Source: Perognathus longimembris pacificus (Eukaryota; Chordata; Mammalia; Rodentia; Heteromyidae). From it: a stretch of 64,000 bases of DNA. Below the pieces are notes generated by a model. The model was not told where the DNA came from. It searched no databases and saw only the letters and a list, made by a program, of their open reading frames with translations. The translations under genes were made by a program, and so were the position numbers. Every line of letters starts with the position of its first letter. Position 1 is the first letter of the stretch. Below, in pieces: positions 11,901 through 26,200 of this stretch. The DNA is taken from contig NC_063168.1 in assembly GCF_023159225.1 (NCBI RefSeq), forward strand, positions 48,559,276 through 48,623,275, written 5' to 3'.

Positions 11901-12868
11901 CCCAAAGATATACATGTGTATACACTGTATATAAGATAAAGAATACAAAATCATCAGAAAAAGAGTAAGAAAAAAGAGAAAAAGTTTAAAGTCTTTTGTC
12001 TCCATATTTTTTTGTTTCAGTATATATATTATTTTGTATAAATGTGAAGAGATGCTTGGGCATTGTACCTTTGTGATTCTCTCCTAAGGCTATCCTCTTT
12101 TGGTCTTTATGATGGCATCCCGTGTCATTTGTCATATCTCAGTGTGTTTTAGATGTAATTTCCCCATAGCAGAGAGAACATGTGTCATTTGTCTCTCTGA
12201 GCTCTGCTTACCTCACTTAACATGGTTTGCTCTAGTTCCAACCACTCCCCTGCCAATGACATTATTTTATCCTTTCTAATGACTGTGTCAAATTCCATTG
12301 TATATAGCTACCACATTTTTATTGTGGTGCATCCGAACTGTCTCCCTGTCTTGGATATCTTGTGAATAGTGTGGTAATGAACATGGCTATGCAGGTGTCC
12401 TTATCACATCCTGGCTCATGATACTCAGGGTAGATGCCTAACAGTGGTATGGCTGGGCCATAGGGAAGGTCTGTGTTTCGTTTTTTGAGGAACCTCCAGA
12501 CTGCTTTCCATAGTGGATGTCCTAGTTTACATCCCACCAGCAGTGCAGTAGGGTTCCTTTTCCCCGCATCACCATCAACATTTGTTGTTGTTTGAATGAA
12601 AAATGTTGGCTAATCTAACTGCGGTGAGATAGAATCTCAGAGTTGGGAAACCTCTTTTATAAGGGCACCAATCCCAACCGTGAAGGCTGGGCTCCACATT
12701 TTCACCCTTAATTCCACCTACCCTCTAATCCCATCACCTGGGGAGTAAAGTTTTCAACATAGGGATTTTAAGGGGACATGAACATGATTATCATTTCACT
12801 AAGTAAAGGACAATTACACTTTTCTGCGGTTTCCTGTCAGTCCTTACTTCCATTTTATTTGCTTATTT

Positions 12869-12917
<49 letters not shown>

Positions 12918-14662
12918 TGGGGCTTGACCTCAAGCTCTAGGTGCTGTCCCTTAGCTTTTCCCCCTCAAGGTTAGCACTCTACCTCTTGAGCCACACCTGC
13001 ATTTCTGGCTTTCTGGTGGTAACTGAAAAGTCTCATGGACTTTTCTGCCTGGGCTGGCTTTGAACTATAATCCTCAGAACTCAGCCTCCTGAGTACCTAA
13101 GGATTACAGGTATGAGCCACTGGTGACCAGCTCTTATTTTCATTTTAAGAAACAATTTCTAAGTATATACATGTACCATAACATTCAAGGTTGTTCTAAT
13201 TTTCCTTTTGATAAATAGAATATACTCTTTAAAAATTAAAAACTTGAGTTACCCCTACAATATTTTTTTTCTCCAATGCTTTTTATTTGTACTCCTTATG
13301 TGGAATTAGGAAGGGTGGATGTAGCACTCTTTTCAGAAATTCACCCCACAGCTATGTCATGCTTTCTGTGAGTCTCACAGAGGGTAAACAGTGAGTAAGG
13401 CTCTTGATCTGGGGATATGGACTTATTTCTTATGCTATACCTAATCATGGTTCTATGACAGCATCTGCCCTTTTACTGAACAAAAATCCACAATTCCTCA
13501 GAGGCAGGTAGGTTTTATTTTTAATATCCCCCTGCTTTGCATACCCTTAACATCTAGAACAGGGTCGTATAGAAGGTGGTAAATAATTATTTATGGAACA
13601 AACAAGTAAATAAATTAGGTCCATGGACTAGTCACAGTGTTTTACAAAATGACATGATTCCATTGTTGTCTCATGCTAAGCAGAAGTATCTATCAAATTT
13701 TATTAGTGAGGAAAAGATAGCATATAGTTCAAAGTCTCAGTAAACAGTGGCCTCATGCAAGTCTGCCTAGGGCCACCTAATGCTAATTTATATAACTCAT
13801 TACTTGAAATTGATTGGAGCCCAGACTCTGGCCTGAATATTTCTTGACAGATTATTTCAATTATAAATCATTCCTGTTCTATTAAAGGATTAATCCCAAA
13901 AGACATAGTTCTACTCACCCTCAAGGCACTAGCCATTTTTGTGTTTAACTTTGTTATATTATTCTTCTTTTCTCCAATGATTATACATATCAGTTTTTTA
14001 ATATCCTTCATTGGATGAGCTTTGTGAACCTGTTTCTTCCCTCCTGGATGAGTTAATAAATATTTGGTCCATGTTTATTTATTTATTTATTTATGTTTGG
14101 CCAGTCCTGGGCCTTGAACTCAGGGCCTGTCCCTGGCTTCTTTTTGCTCAAGGCTAGCACTCTGCTACTTGAGCCACAGAGCCACTTCTGGCCTTTTCTA
14201 TATATGTGGTGCTGAGGACTCGAACCCAGGACTCCATGTATATGAGTTGAGCACTCTTGCCACTAGGCCATATTCCCAGCCCCTTGGTCCATGTTTAAAA
14301 GACTGAGTTAGACATGTTCTTCTAATTAAAAATTTTTAAATGTCCTTAAACTTACTGGCTTAAAACAACAAAAGTATCATTTACTTTTATCTCAGTGTTG
14401 CTGAGTCAGAAAGTGACTTGTTTCTTATAAAGATGTAGTCAGAAGGATGTTAGAAGGGCTCTGTTCATCTGAAGGCTCAAGTGTGGTTGAGTACAGCTCC
14501 CAGGTGACTTTCCCCTACATGGGTGAGCTAGCTACTATTTAACGTTGCTCAGTGAGGATGTGTGTGATGAGAAGATCCAGGAAAGAACTCTGAGGATCTC
14601 CCACAGGACGCTGAGAAGCAGCAGCTACACTGGACTGTAGAGGGAATGATGGCTTTAAAATG

Positions 14663-14719
<57 letters not shown>

Positions 14720-16253
14720 CAAGACTTACAGGGCAGAAAGCAATATACCATGATCCTACAGGGCCAGACAACACACAGATATCTGTCCACTAAATCTGAT
14801 AACAAGTAAGTAGCAGTGATGTCCTGGAGGAAGGATGTCTTAACACAGTGGAGAGGCTGTAAGACATTTATTTAGATCTTCTGGCAGTGATTAGATCCCA
14901 GAAACACAGGGCCTGGGAGTGTCTAGTTAAATGAACCATGCACACGAGACCAAAGATCATGGTTGGCAGTTGAAAGGCATGTTTCTTGTCTTTATAACTC
15001 ACGCTTCTTTCTGTTTCATTGCTACCTCTAACTGAATATGCTTGGTAAGTTCTGAGTTTCGTCAGGTGTTAGGGAAGGTGATGGTGGAAGGGCTCATGTT
15101 TGGACCTCTTCAGAGCAGTAACAGCTTCTTCATAATACAGAAGATCCCGTCTCAGGCCACCTTAGTCTCTCTTCTCAGGCAGTTCAGAACTTCCTGCCTG
15201 TGGTCCTTGTTGTTAAATCTATCTGCTTAGCACTTCTGGGCAGAAAAGGCCTGGCAAGACCTATCTTGTCTCCAGGAATTCTTGGGGATATGCTAATTTG
15301 TGTCTGAATGAGAGTGGCCACTAGCTGGCTTCAAATCCCAGAGGATTAGGATTTCACCTAATTTCCAACCATAGGAAAAACAAAACAAATAAAACAGGTG
15401 GCACTTCTTCCTCCAGTCACCTCAGGCACCAGGCAGTTAGTTCAATGCAGCTCTTGGTGCTGGCTAAGGCCAGCCTGGTTTTCCCCAAAGGACTAAGTCT
15501 GTGCTCCTCAAGCTCTGTCATAGGAATCATCCTGGGATCTTATTAAAAAGCAGAGTTGGGTCCAGTAGGTCTGGGTGAGGCCTGAGGTTCCACATGTCTA
15601 GCAACCCCCAAGGGGATGCTAAGGCTATTGGTGCTCAGACACTACTTTGTCAGCAAGACCCTAAGTAGAGTCACCTATATTCAGGTACAACGGAGCAGTC
15701 CCAGGGGACCACAAAAAAGGAAATAAGATGTTCTAGGAGTCTATATGTTTTAAGACTTTTGTTTTCTTCTGATCTTGTTTTCTCCTTTTCAACACCAAAC
15801 AAATTTACTAGGCCAGTGACCCAAACCTATAATCCTATCTACTCAGGAGTCTGAGATCTGAGGATTAAGTTCCAAGGTAGCTGGGGTAGAAAAAATCAGT
15901 AGTAAGACTCTGCTCTCCAACTATCCAGCAAAAAGTTGAAAGTGGAGCTGTGGGCTGGGACCATGGCCTAGTGGCAAGAGTGCTTGCCTCATATACATGA
16001 AGCCCTGGGCTCGATTCCCCAGCACCACATATATAGAAAATGGCCAGAGGTGACGCTGTGGCTCAAGTGGCAGAGTGCTAGCCTTGAGCAAAAAGAAGCC
16101 AGGGTCAGTGCTCAGGCCCTGAGTCCAAGGCCCAGGACTGGCAAAAAAAAAAAAAAAAAAAGAAAGAAAGTGGAGTTGTGGCTCAAGTGGTAGAGTGCCA
16201 GCCTTGAGGAAAAAAAGACAAGGAAGAGTACCCAGGACCTGAGTTCAAGCCCC

Positions 16254-16312
<59 letters not shown>

Positions 16313-19300
16313 TCAGCTCTGGAGTCCAGTCTCACCACCATTTTGCCAAGGTTGCTGACCTCCTCAAGACATCAGGGCTATGTCCTTGTTACCAAATTCG
16401 GCTGGTGTGTGTGTGTGGGGGGGGGGGTGTGGGTGTGGGTGTGGGTGTGTCCTCAGCAGCATCACAGTCACCAAGCTTGTCCCCTCTTTCACCCAGGGGC
16501 AAACATAAACAGATTCATTTGTGGCCTGCAAGTTTGACATCACGGAGAACAAACCAGGGTCCCATGGCGAGGTCACTGTCTCCACAGAGGCCTGTGGAAG
16601 CTTGTCCATTGTCATCCTTGCGGGGCGGGGGGATCCTCAGGGCCTTCCCTTGTCGCCCGCCCCCAGGCTCGGGGAAGACCACGCTGCTGGATGCCATCTC
16701 TGGGAGGCTGCGGCGCACGGGGACGCTGGTCGGGGAGGTGTGCGTGAACGGCCGCTCGCTGCGCAGGGACCAGTTCCAGGACTGCTTCTCCTACGTCCTG
16801 CAGGTGGGAGCGCACCCCACCCCGGGCCCGCCAGCGCGCTGGGGCCCGCACGGGCGGCGCTGATGCCCCCCTCTTCTGCAGAGCGACACCTTTCTGAGCA
16901 ACCTCACTGTGCGGGAGACGCTGCACTACACGGCGATGCTGGCCATCCGCCGAGGTTCCGCAGACTTCTTCCAGAAGAAGGTGGGTGCCGTGGGGGCCCC
17001 TGAGGTGAGCCCCCCCCCCCCCCCCCCCCCCCCGCTTAACATGTGACCTGCCCGACCAGAGATGTGCTCGAAGCCGGTGTTAGATACACAGGGTGAAAAA
17101 CAGAGCATGAAATAATTGAAATTTTGGTAAGTGTTCATGTTAGGTTGAAATGGCAATGTTTTGGTTGTACTACTGAAATTATTATTATTTTTTTTTGTCA
17201 GCCACTCCCTGTCAGCCCTCTTACTGGGGCTTGAACTCAGGGCCTCGCTCTCTTGGTTGGCGGTTTTTATTCGAGGCTGCGGTTTCTACTGCTTGAGCCA
17301 CACCTCTATTCTGGTTTTGCAAGGTAATTGGAGACCAGGGTCTCATGGACTTTTCTGCCTGGGCTGGGTCATCCTCAGATCCCAGCCTCCTGCATAGCTA
17401 GGATGACAGGTGTGAGCCAGCAACACACCCTGTCCACCTGTTTCTTCTAACGTTTGGAAGTTCTGCTACTAAAATATTCCCACTCTGTGCATGGTATGCA
17501 TGACCTTTCTCTTCAAGGTCTGTGTCTGAACAGATGTTATTTGTCCCCACTAATTGTTCTCAGTTTGCTTCTGGAATGGGCCTCATGAAAATCGAATTCA
17601 GTTAGTGAAGAAACAACGATGGAATCGTCAACTCTTTTCGGGTTCCAATGTGTTTCTTACATGTGCCTACTTTGGAAGTAGCTGCAGGTCCTGCTGGGGG
17701 CTCACCTTGAAACATGGCCATTTGTGTCTGGAGAGTGAAGGCATGGGGGCACCCAGGGGACACGGACAAACAGTGACAGGTTGATGGGTCACCTGCAAAG
17801 AGCCTAAAGACTCAGATTCCACCGAAGAGGCTTCCTGCAGGAGCTGGCGACAGTAAGTAAATGTCTCCGTGAGCCTCCAGGGAAAGCTCATTCCTTTTCT
17901 GATGCTGCAGAGATGAGGAAGCGAAGGAATCTTCATTGGATGGTGAGCATGCCAACTCAGCCGTGTCACACAAAACTCTTCTAGTCTAATGGCAAGAGGA
18001 GACCCTTTCCCCCCAGATTGCATCAATGTAGTTTGCTTTCTCATTATTCCTTTGTACTATTTAGATATGTCCCTTCTTTTGGCCAGTGCTTCATCTCTAC
18101 TGGAGATCATACCTCCTCTGGAATTTTCCTCCAGTCTAGTGTGGTGTTTTGTTGTTTTTTTTAATGCACTGTTTCTTTTTTCATTATGAAAGGAGCCCAA
18201 TTTCACTAGGGGCTGATAGGAACAGACTCATGACCATATTTGTATCCTCAGATATCTTCTGAGGATGCTGTTTCCCCTAGCAGGGGAATCTGTAAAGGGG
18301 GATCAGAAGTAGAAGTCTTCCAAACTGGAGACATAGTGGAGGAAGGACCAAGGGAGGAGGAGGAGAAGACTGGCTTTCTTGATTAGAAAGTCAGTAAAGA
18401 ATGTTATTGGTATTGTTACAGAAAGATTGAACAGACGGTTGGGAAACCAAGTGAAACACTTGCAAAAATAAGAATTCAATTGTATTATGCTGCGGGCCCA
18501 GAAGAGCTTCTGCTCTAATCTCTGAGCTCTCAGCAATCACGTCTTTATAGAGTTCTATAGGGGACTTGGGCTATGAGGGCTGTGCTGGTACCTATAGGTG
18601 AGTTTAAACTAGGTGAGAAGGTTGCTGAGGTTGGAAGCTCAAGGCAGGAGGCCTGTTTATGGGAGCAGAACCAAGGCAGAAGAAGGTAATTACTCTCCCA
18701 GGGAAGATTGTGCCATTCAGTCCTCTGTGCTGCAGGGGCATTCCAGGCAGACTAGTCACACGCTGTGAGGTAGAGTGCACAGGGTCCTGTCTCATTTCAG
18801 GATTCTGTGCTTGATGCCAGCCAAGCTCCAAGCTCCTGGACAGTGGGGGCAGAAGAGGAGAGGGGACAGGGGCTTCCTGGATCTACAGATAGAGCAGGTT
18901 AAGGAGCATTGGCAAGGGAATTTAAGAAGTGTGGCTGTGGATTATAAATTGGATTCCCTTTGAAGGCCTTAAGGAGATTCAAGTAAAGATTGGAGTGATT
19001 TTAATTACTTTTGGTAGCTGGATTATATCCCTTTGATGCAAAACCACAGGGGACTCTCAGACTTATTCGGGTTACAGAAGGAAAACTGGATTCAGTTCAA
19101 ATCAAATTGGAAGTTTTAAACACAGAAAACATTTATGATAATAAAGTTTCAAAACGCAAACATTTACAAAATAGGCTATGTTATAAGTAAGACTTTGGGG
19201 AATTTTTCTGTATGGACTGAATTGGTTTCAACATTGGAAAAGAGCATGTTTCCTAGTGAACTTCCCCGAGGCAAGAATAAACTTTTCTTATTGTTGTTGC

Positions 19301-20188
19301 TGCTGCTCTAGGGATTTTAGAAACAATACAATTGTTTAAATTAGATACATGTATTAAAATTATGATCTAAACCAAATTGGATTTTATTGTAACAGGCTTG
19401 ATCTTCCCGGGGTGTGAAAGGTCCAAAAGTGGCCCCTGCATGCGAGGGAGGCATTGCTTTAGTCCCTGCACTGGAATAATAGCACCAGCAACAGGCAGCC
19501 GTGTTGGGCTTTGTGTCCCCTACAGGTCGAGGCAGTCATGGCAGAGCTGAGTCTGAGCCACGTGGCAGATCAACTGATTGGCAACTATAATTTTGGGGGA
19601 ATTTCCAGTGGTGAGCGGCGCCGGGTTGCCATTGCCGGTCAGCTTCTCCAGGACCCCAGTAAGTGGGATGCGGATCTGCTGCAGCCTGGGCATCCCCCAT
19701 TACCTCTGCAGGCGCTTGAGGCCCTGTCTGCATAGTTCCTATTCAGAAAGGGGCAGGCATAGAGTCTTGATATCATCTCATGTACCCACAAATCCCCAAC
19801 TTAACAATGCTTTGACTTTAAGATGGAGGGGAAGTGATTTACATCATACTTAAAATTTTAAATGTTTATCTGTTCCTGACATAACAGTATGTAGTTTATC
19901 ACATTCTCTCAATGATAGGGAGCCACAGTACCCAGCTGGCCAGAGGGCTGCAAGAGAAACAGCTGTTCTCTACACTGTGCTGCGTTGACAGGCTATGGTG
20001 TCCAGTAGGCTAGATGGACTAAGTACATTCTTGACTTCATGCTATTTTCACTTTCCTATGGGTTTATTGGGAAAGAATTTTATCAGGAGTATTTGTACAA
20101 TGCCCCTCTTGGACTTGGAAATAACACACTTGTATTTTTCTGTTCCATTTGAGTCTTCCATAAAGATGGGGCCCGGCTAGTTCAACTT

Positions 20189-20242
<54 letters not shown>

Positions 20243-23200
20243 CTCGCTCTCGCTCTCGCTCTCGCTGGTCTTGGGGCTCCAACTCAAGGCCTGGGCACTA
20301 TCCCTGAGCCTCTTTGTACTTAAGGCTAGCACTCTACCACTTGAGCCACAGTGCCACTTCCAGCTTTTTCTGAGTAGTTTATTGGAGATAAGAGTGTCAC
20401 ACACCACTTGGGCTGGCTTTGAATCCCCAGATCTGAGCTTCCTGAGTAGCTAGGATTATAGGTATGTGCTACCAGTGCCCAGCTCAACCTTACTTCTTAT
20501 TAGAGCAGTATCACCATGACTGCTGAAAAAGTACAATGAGTTCTTGGTGTGATTAGAAATGTTCATGAGCTGGGGGGGAAGCAGTGACTCACACCTAGCT
20601 ACTCAGGAGGCTGTGATCTAAGGATCTCAATTCAAAGCCAACCCAGGCTGGAAAGTCTCTCATCTCTAATTACCCACCCAACAGCCAGAAGCAGAGATGT
20701 GGCTCAAGTTGTAGGGTGCCAGCCTTGAGCAAAAATGCTAGGACAGCACCCAGGCCCTGAGTTTAAACCCTAGTACTGGGGCGCACGCGCGCACGCACAC
20801 ACACACACACACATAAACATACACACACACACAATGAAATGGAAAGAATTAAAGTAGGAATTTAAATGATATGCTAAAAAAGTGTATATGCCTTAAGAAA
20901 GGAGGATTCAAGATGAGGTAGCTTGTCATCCCCGCAGACTTGCTTGACTTTCCACTTGTACAAAGTTTATCACTTATATGTACTTGAGAGAGGACAGGGT
21001 GAATCTGTTTTCTTGTACTGGAGATTTGACCCAGGACTACAAACAAGACTGTCTTCTGATGGTATCTGGTCATTAGAAGGTAAATAAGAGAAATGCTCTT
21101 AAGAGCCCTTGTCACTTTTGGAGATAGAAAGAACTTACAGTTAAATCCACTAAAAAACCAAATGACTGTCCTACTTCAGACCTTGTTTCATTTCTTTGCC
21201 ATGCAAAGACCTTAAGGCTGGAAACCGCTGCAGACATGAAAGGCTCCAGTCCTGGGGATTGAACGCAGAGCCCCAATCTCTCACTTGGTTTTTGTGCTTA
21301 AGGCTAGTGCTCTACCACTTGAGCCACAGCTCTGCTCCCAGCTTTTTGGCTGATTAACTGAAGGTAAGAATCTCACAGGGCTGCCTTGGCTGGCTTCAAA
21401 CTTTGATCCTCAGATCTCAGTCTCCTGAGCAGCTAAGATTATAGGATTGAGCCACTGGCACATGGCCTCTGTCAGTGGAAATACCTCTGTGTCAGCCTGC
21501 CAGCCTTTGTTCTCTGTCACTGTCCCCTGGATGGAGCCCAGAGTCCACAATCCCAAGTAGGATGCCTGATCTACTTGTCTTCCTATCTCCAGACATGTTT
21601 CTGAGCTGAGTTGGGCCTTTCCTCTTGGGTTCAAGCTACTTTTCCGCACACATTGGATGGAGTATGGCAGATCAATAGAAGACAGGTCTGAATTCTGAGT
21701 TTTAAGCACAGAACCTGCTGGGCAGTGACGGAGATATCTGCCTCTTCTTTGTTGGCAGAGGTCATGATGTTTGATGAGCCAACCACAGGCCTAGACTGCA
21801 TGAATGCAAATCAGATCGTTGTCCTCCTGGCAGAGCTGGCTCGAAGGGACCGCATTGTGATCCTCACCATCCACCAGCCCCGCTCTGAGCTCTTCCAGGT
21901 AAGGGATTGCTTTGTGTCCTGCTCAGCCCAGGGGAGTGTTAAACTGGGAATGGTGGGGCAGCAAAGATGCATACTCAGGCATTAGCAAACAACCACCCTG
22001 ATCTGGGAAGGGTGAAGGATGAAACTTGCTCCTTGTAGCACCTACCATGTGCCAAATGCTTTCTACACACAATCTCATTTAGTCTACAGGGCAGACCCCA
22101 GAAGCCAACGTCAGTATGTCCACTTGATAGAGGAAAATAGCAAGGTGTAGAAATGACTCAAAATAGAGCCAAGATATCCCATTGTTATTAAAAGCTTACA
22201 CTGGTAAATACACAGTAAACTAGTTGGCTGGAAAGGCTGTGTCTTTCCAAAAAGCATCTCATTTGATCCTTCCATTACCTTTCTGTTAGCTATTATTTGC
22301 TTTTTATAGATGAGGGTCTGAGATTTTAAGCACAAACAAGAAACAATCAGAACACCCCAGATGTCACTCTCTGAGTGCCAAAGCTGGAAATTAAACCTAT
22401 GCCTTGTAGCTCTTTTGTGCCCCAGAAATGATGCATGATCCACAGAGGTGACTCCTGGCTGGTAAGTACAGGAACATACTTTGAGTGTCTCCCATGGACT
22501 CATGGACAGTCTGATACATAGCCAAGGTCATCAGGATTGACTGACCTGATGACCTGACCACCCACTAATACCTTCTATTGTCTGATCAGTACTTTGACAA
22601 AATTGCCATCCTGACCCATGGAGAGTTGGTTTTCTGTGGCACACCGGTAGAAATGCTTGATTTCTTCGAAGGCTGTGGTTATCCTTGTCCTGAACATTCC
22701 AACCCTTTTGACTTCTACAGTAAGTTTTCCTTTCACATTCCCCACTGTGAGTAGTTTTCAGTCTTTCTGACTTCAGACATTTGCCTAGATTGACGCCAGC
22801 TCTTTTGTGCTTTGGTTTCCAACTGTGTTTTGGTGTTTGGGTTTGTTGTTTTTTTTTTTAGGGAATTAATTTATGAACTAAATAACTTGCCACTGATGAT
22901 CTATCAGAATGAGCTGAAGGCTCTCTCTCAAACAGATTATTATAGTCCTATTTTATCAGAGAAAAATTAAATAGCACCTGAATTCTCTTAGGCAGCCCAC
23001 AGGGGATTCTCACAGCATTGCTGGGTAGCTTTAAGATACTCTGATTATGTGGCAATTATCAATAAGGGTTATTTCAATAGAATGAAGTAATATGGCTAGT
23101 ACTCCTGAATCAATGATTGTGTGTGTGTGTATGTGTGTGCACATGAGTGTGTGAATGTGCATTTAAAAACACATGGGTCCTTTCTTTGGGGGAAATTTTT

Positions 23201-26200
23201 AGTGGATTTGACATCAGTGGATACCCAAAGCAAAGAACGGGAAATAGAAACCTACAAGCGAGTCCAGTTGTTTGAATCTGCCTTCAGAGAATCTTCAATC
23301 TATCAGAAAACTTTGGACCACATTGAAAGAACAAAACACTTGAAAACCCTACCCAAGGTTCCTTTTAAAACTAAAGACCCTCCTGGAGCTCTCTGCAAGC
23401 TGGGTGTTCTCTTGAGGTAAGAGCCTTGAAAATGCGAGTGAGGCTTATTTCAGGTCTTTACACATTTGCCAATAATGATAGCAAAGAAATTAAAATAGCG
23501 TTGTTTGGTTTTCAGGAGAGTGACAAGAAACTTAATGAGAAATAAGCAGGCAGTAATTATGCGTCTTGTTCAGAATATGATCATGGGTTTGTTCGTCATT
23601 TTCTTCCTGCTACGGGTCCAGAACCATATGCTAAAGGGTGCTGTCCAGGACCGTGTGGGTATGCTGTACCAGTTTGTGGGTGCCACCCCATACACGGGCA
23701 TGCTCAATGCTGTGAATCTGTGTAAGTGCCTATGTGGGGGGAGTTTTGCCTTTCTTTCCCTGAACATTTCCTGGCTCCTCTAGTGATCGCATTGCAAAGG
23801 TCCACCATCCACTGTCTGTTTTTAATTTTAGGAAAACCTGGCCCCTTCCGATTCTCTTTGAGGAAAAATAGTCTCAATGTATATTAGGTATAAGGATCCA
23901 GGGAAACAAAGCCCTGAAGTGGGGAGTTGGGGAGAATTTGAGGAGAGTTCTTCCAAAGATAATTCCTAGTATTTCATCTTGGCTACTAGAATGTGCAGCT
24001 CTTGGGGGCCCAGTTAACCGGACCAAGTTCACACCATTATTTCTTTTTTGGAGCCTATTTCAAAAGAGTCAGTGCCTAATTTTCCAACTCACCAGGAATC
24101 CAGAAACAACACATAGCTGTCTGGTGTTATTGTTAAGACAAGGAAATGGACAGTAGTAGCAGCACCGAGTTCAAGAAACAAGACAGAAGGATGATAGGTT
24201 TGCAAAGTTGGTCCTAGATGGTCATGAGGAGCAAGGAAATTCCATGTATCCCTGGGCTTTTCTGGCCCTCTGAGAGCCCATGTAAAATGCAAGCGGCTGT
24301 GAGGGTCAACATCCTGCACAGGGAAGGGATGAAGTGCAAGTCACTCATTCATGTCCCTTCACAAGTGCTTGACTTGGTGATAACGTCCCACATTTGAAGG
24401 AAGCAAATAAATTACGATGTCTTTCCTAACCCTATTGCAACTCAAGTGGAGTATAGATTTCTGGGATGGGGAGTGTAGCAGGTGCCCTCCGGTTCTATGA
24501 CTAGGACACCTGTCTAGCTCATCCTCACCATCCAGTCCTGACAGGCCTCAAGTTCAGCTTGGGCTAGCCCTCCCTCCCTCCCTCAGCTGTGTGGTGACTG
24601 ACTGTTATGGAACCTGCCTTCCATGCCAGTTCCTGTACTTCGAGCCATCAGTGACCAGGAGAGCCAGGATGGCCTGTACCACAAGTGGCAGATGCTGCTG
24701 GCCTATGTGCTGCATGTCCTCCCCTTCAGCATCATTGCCACTGTGCTTTTCAGCAGTGTGTGCTACTGGTAAGAGAGTCTGGAGGCCTTCGGGTCACATG
24801 GGCCAGGCCCCTCCCACAGGGTCTTGGAGGGCCAGGGGGATGTGTGCAGGCGGCAGGAGTGGGGGTCGTGGCTGACTCCAGAGTGCTTTCTGCTCTGGAG
24901 AATCTATACTTTGCCCATTAATGTCTAGTTCAGTGTTGTATCTTTTAGTACATGGATTGTATTACAAATAAAATAACTGAGTGCACCGTGACCGTCCCTA
25001 ACACTGTTGGGCTTTGGTTGAGAGCTTCTTTTTATTTCCTAGATAAATCCAAGAATGTGCAGTTAAGATACTTGTGGGATTTGTTGTCCTGGGGAGATAA
25101 GTGCTCAGATCATTGAGGCTCTGCCTTAGAAACTAGTGAGAAAATGACCAGCATCCTCTAGCTCCATGAGTTTAAAGGAACCCAGCTTGCTGCCTCAAGA
25201 GAGAACTCAGATAGTTCTTGGGATGTCTCTCTTCACTGCCTGGATTCATATGCAAGTGCTCCCAACCATAGCCATTGTGTCCTAGTATATGTAATAAAAA
25301 AAAAAACACATGATGAGCTGGGCGCCAGTGGTTCATGCCTGTAATCCTAGCTACTCAGGAGGCTGAGATCTGAGGATCATGGTTTGAAGCCAGGCTGGGC
25401 AGGAAAGTCCATGAGACTCTTATCTTCAATAAGCTACTCAGAAAAAACAATTATTAAAAGAGAAGGTGAGTTCATTTCTTGCTGAGCACTGACCAGAGGC
25501 TGAAATTAGGAGGGGGGAATGTAAAGTTCAGGTTTATATCGGCCATGATGTGTGATGCCACTGGCTGCAAAGTTGGAATCTTAAGGGGTTCTGGGCCTAG
25601 CTAAGGAAAAGTGGCAGAGTGTGTCCAGTTAATATGGCAAGTGGTCTGTTCAACACCTGCCTGGACACATCAGTGAGAGAGCAGAGGGGCGACTGCAAAG
25701 GCAAAGAATGCAGAAGGATCTGAGGTAGAGACATTTGGGAATATGGAAGACAGGAAGCCATGATTAGAGAGGGCATTTTTCACAATCTGAACTTTTGGAA
25801 GTTGAGCAGTTTTGAGTCTAAGAAACGTTAAATGTCTGAAATTAGGCAGACAAGGCCACCGAATGGAGATAAGCTAATTAGATATTTATGTTCATGATTT
25901 ATCAAGAAGGGTAAAGAAAGCCTGGCTCATGCCTGTAACCCTAACTAATCAGGAGGCTGAGCTCTGAGGATGGAGGTTCAAAGCCAGCCTGGGAAAGAAA
26001 AATCCATGAGATTCTTATCTCCAGTTAACTAGCAAAAAGCCAGAAATGGAGCTGTGGCTCAAGTAGAATACTAGCTTTGACCACAAAAGCTAAGGGACAG
26101 CACCTAAACGCTGAGTTCAATCAAGCCAGCACCAAAAGAAGAAAAGAAAAGAAAATCTCAAAAAAAAGTCATTGTGGATGGAAATAGAAAAAAAGAATGG

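Noticed and set aside
12319..12537. Protein-coding gene resembling reverse transcriptase end
   Set aside because: A short, decayed L1 ORF2 remnant followed by the L1 3' UTR; not a host gene.
15952..16161. Possible tRNA genes from A/B-box-like sequences
   Set aside because: The boxes belong to ID-like SINE monomers repeated dozens of times; no cloverleaf tRNA gene is present.
22111..22503. 130-codon minus-strand frame in ABCG5 intron 6
   Set aside because: No family features and no start context; likely chance.
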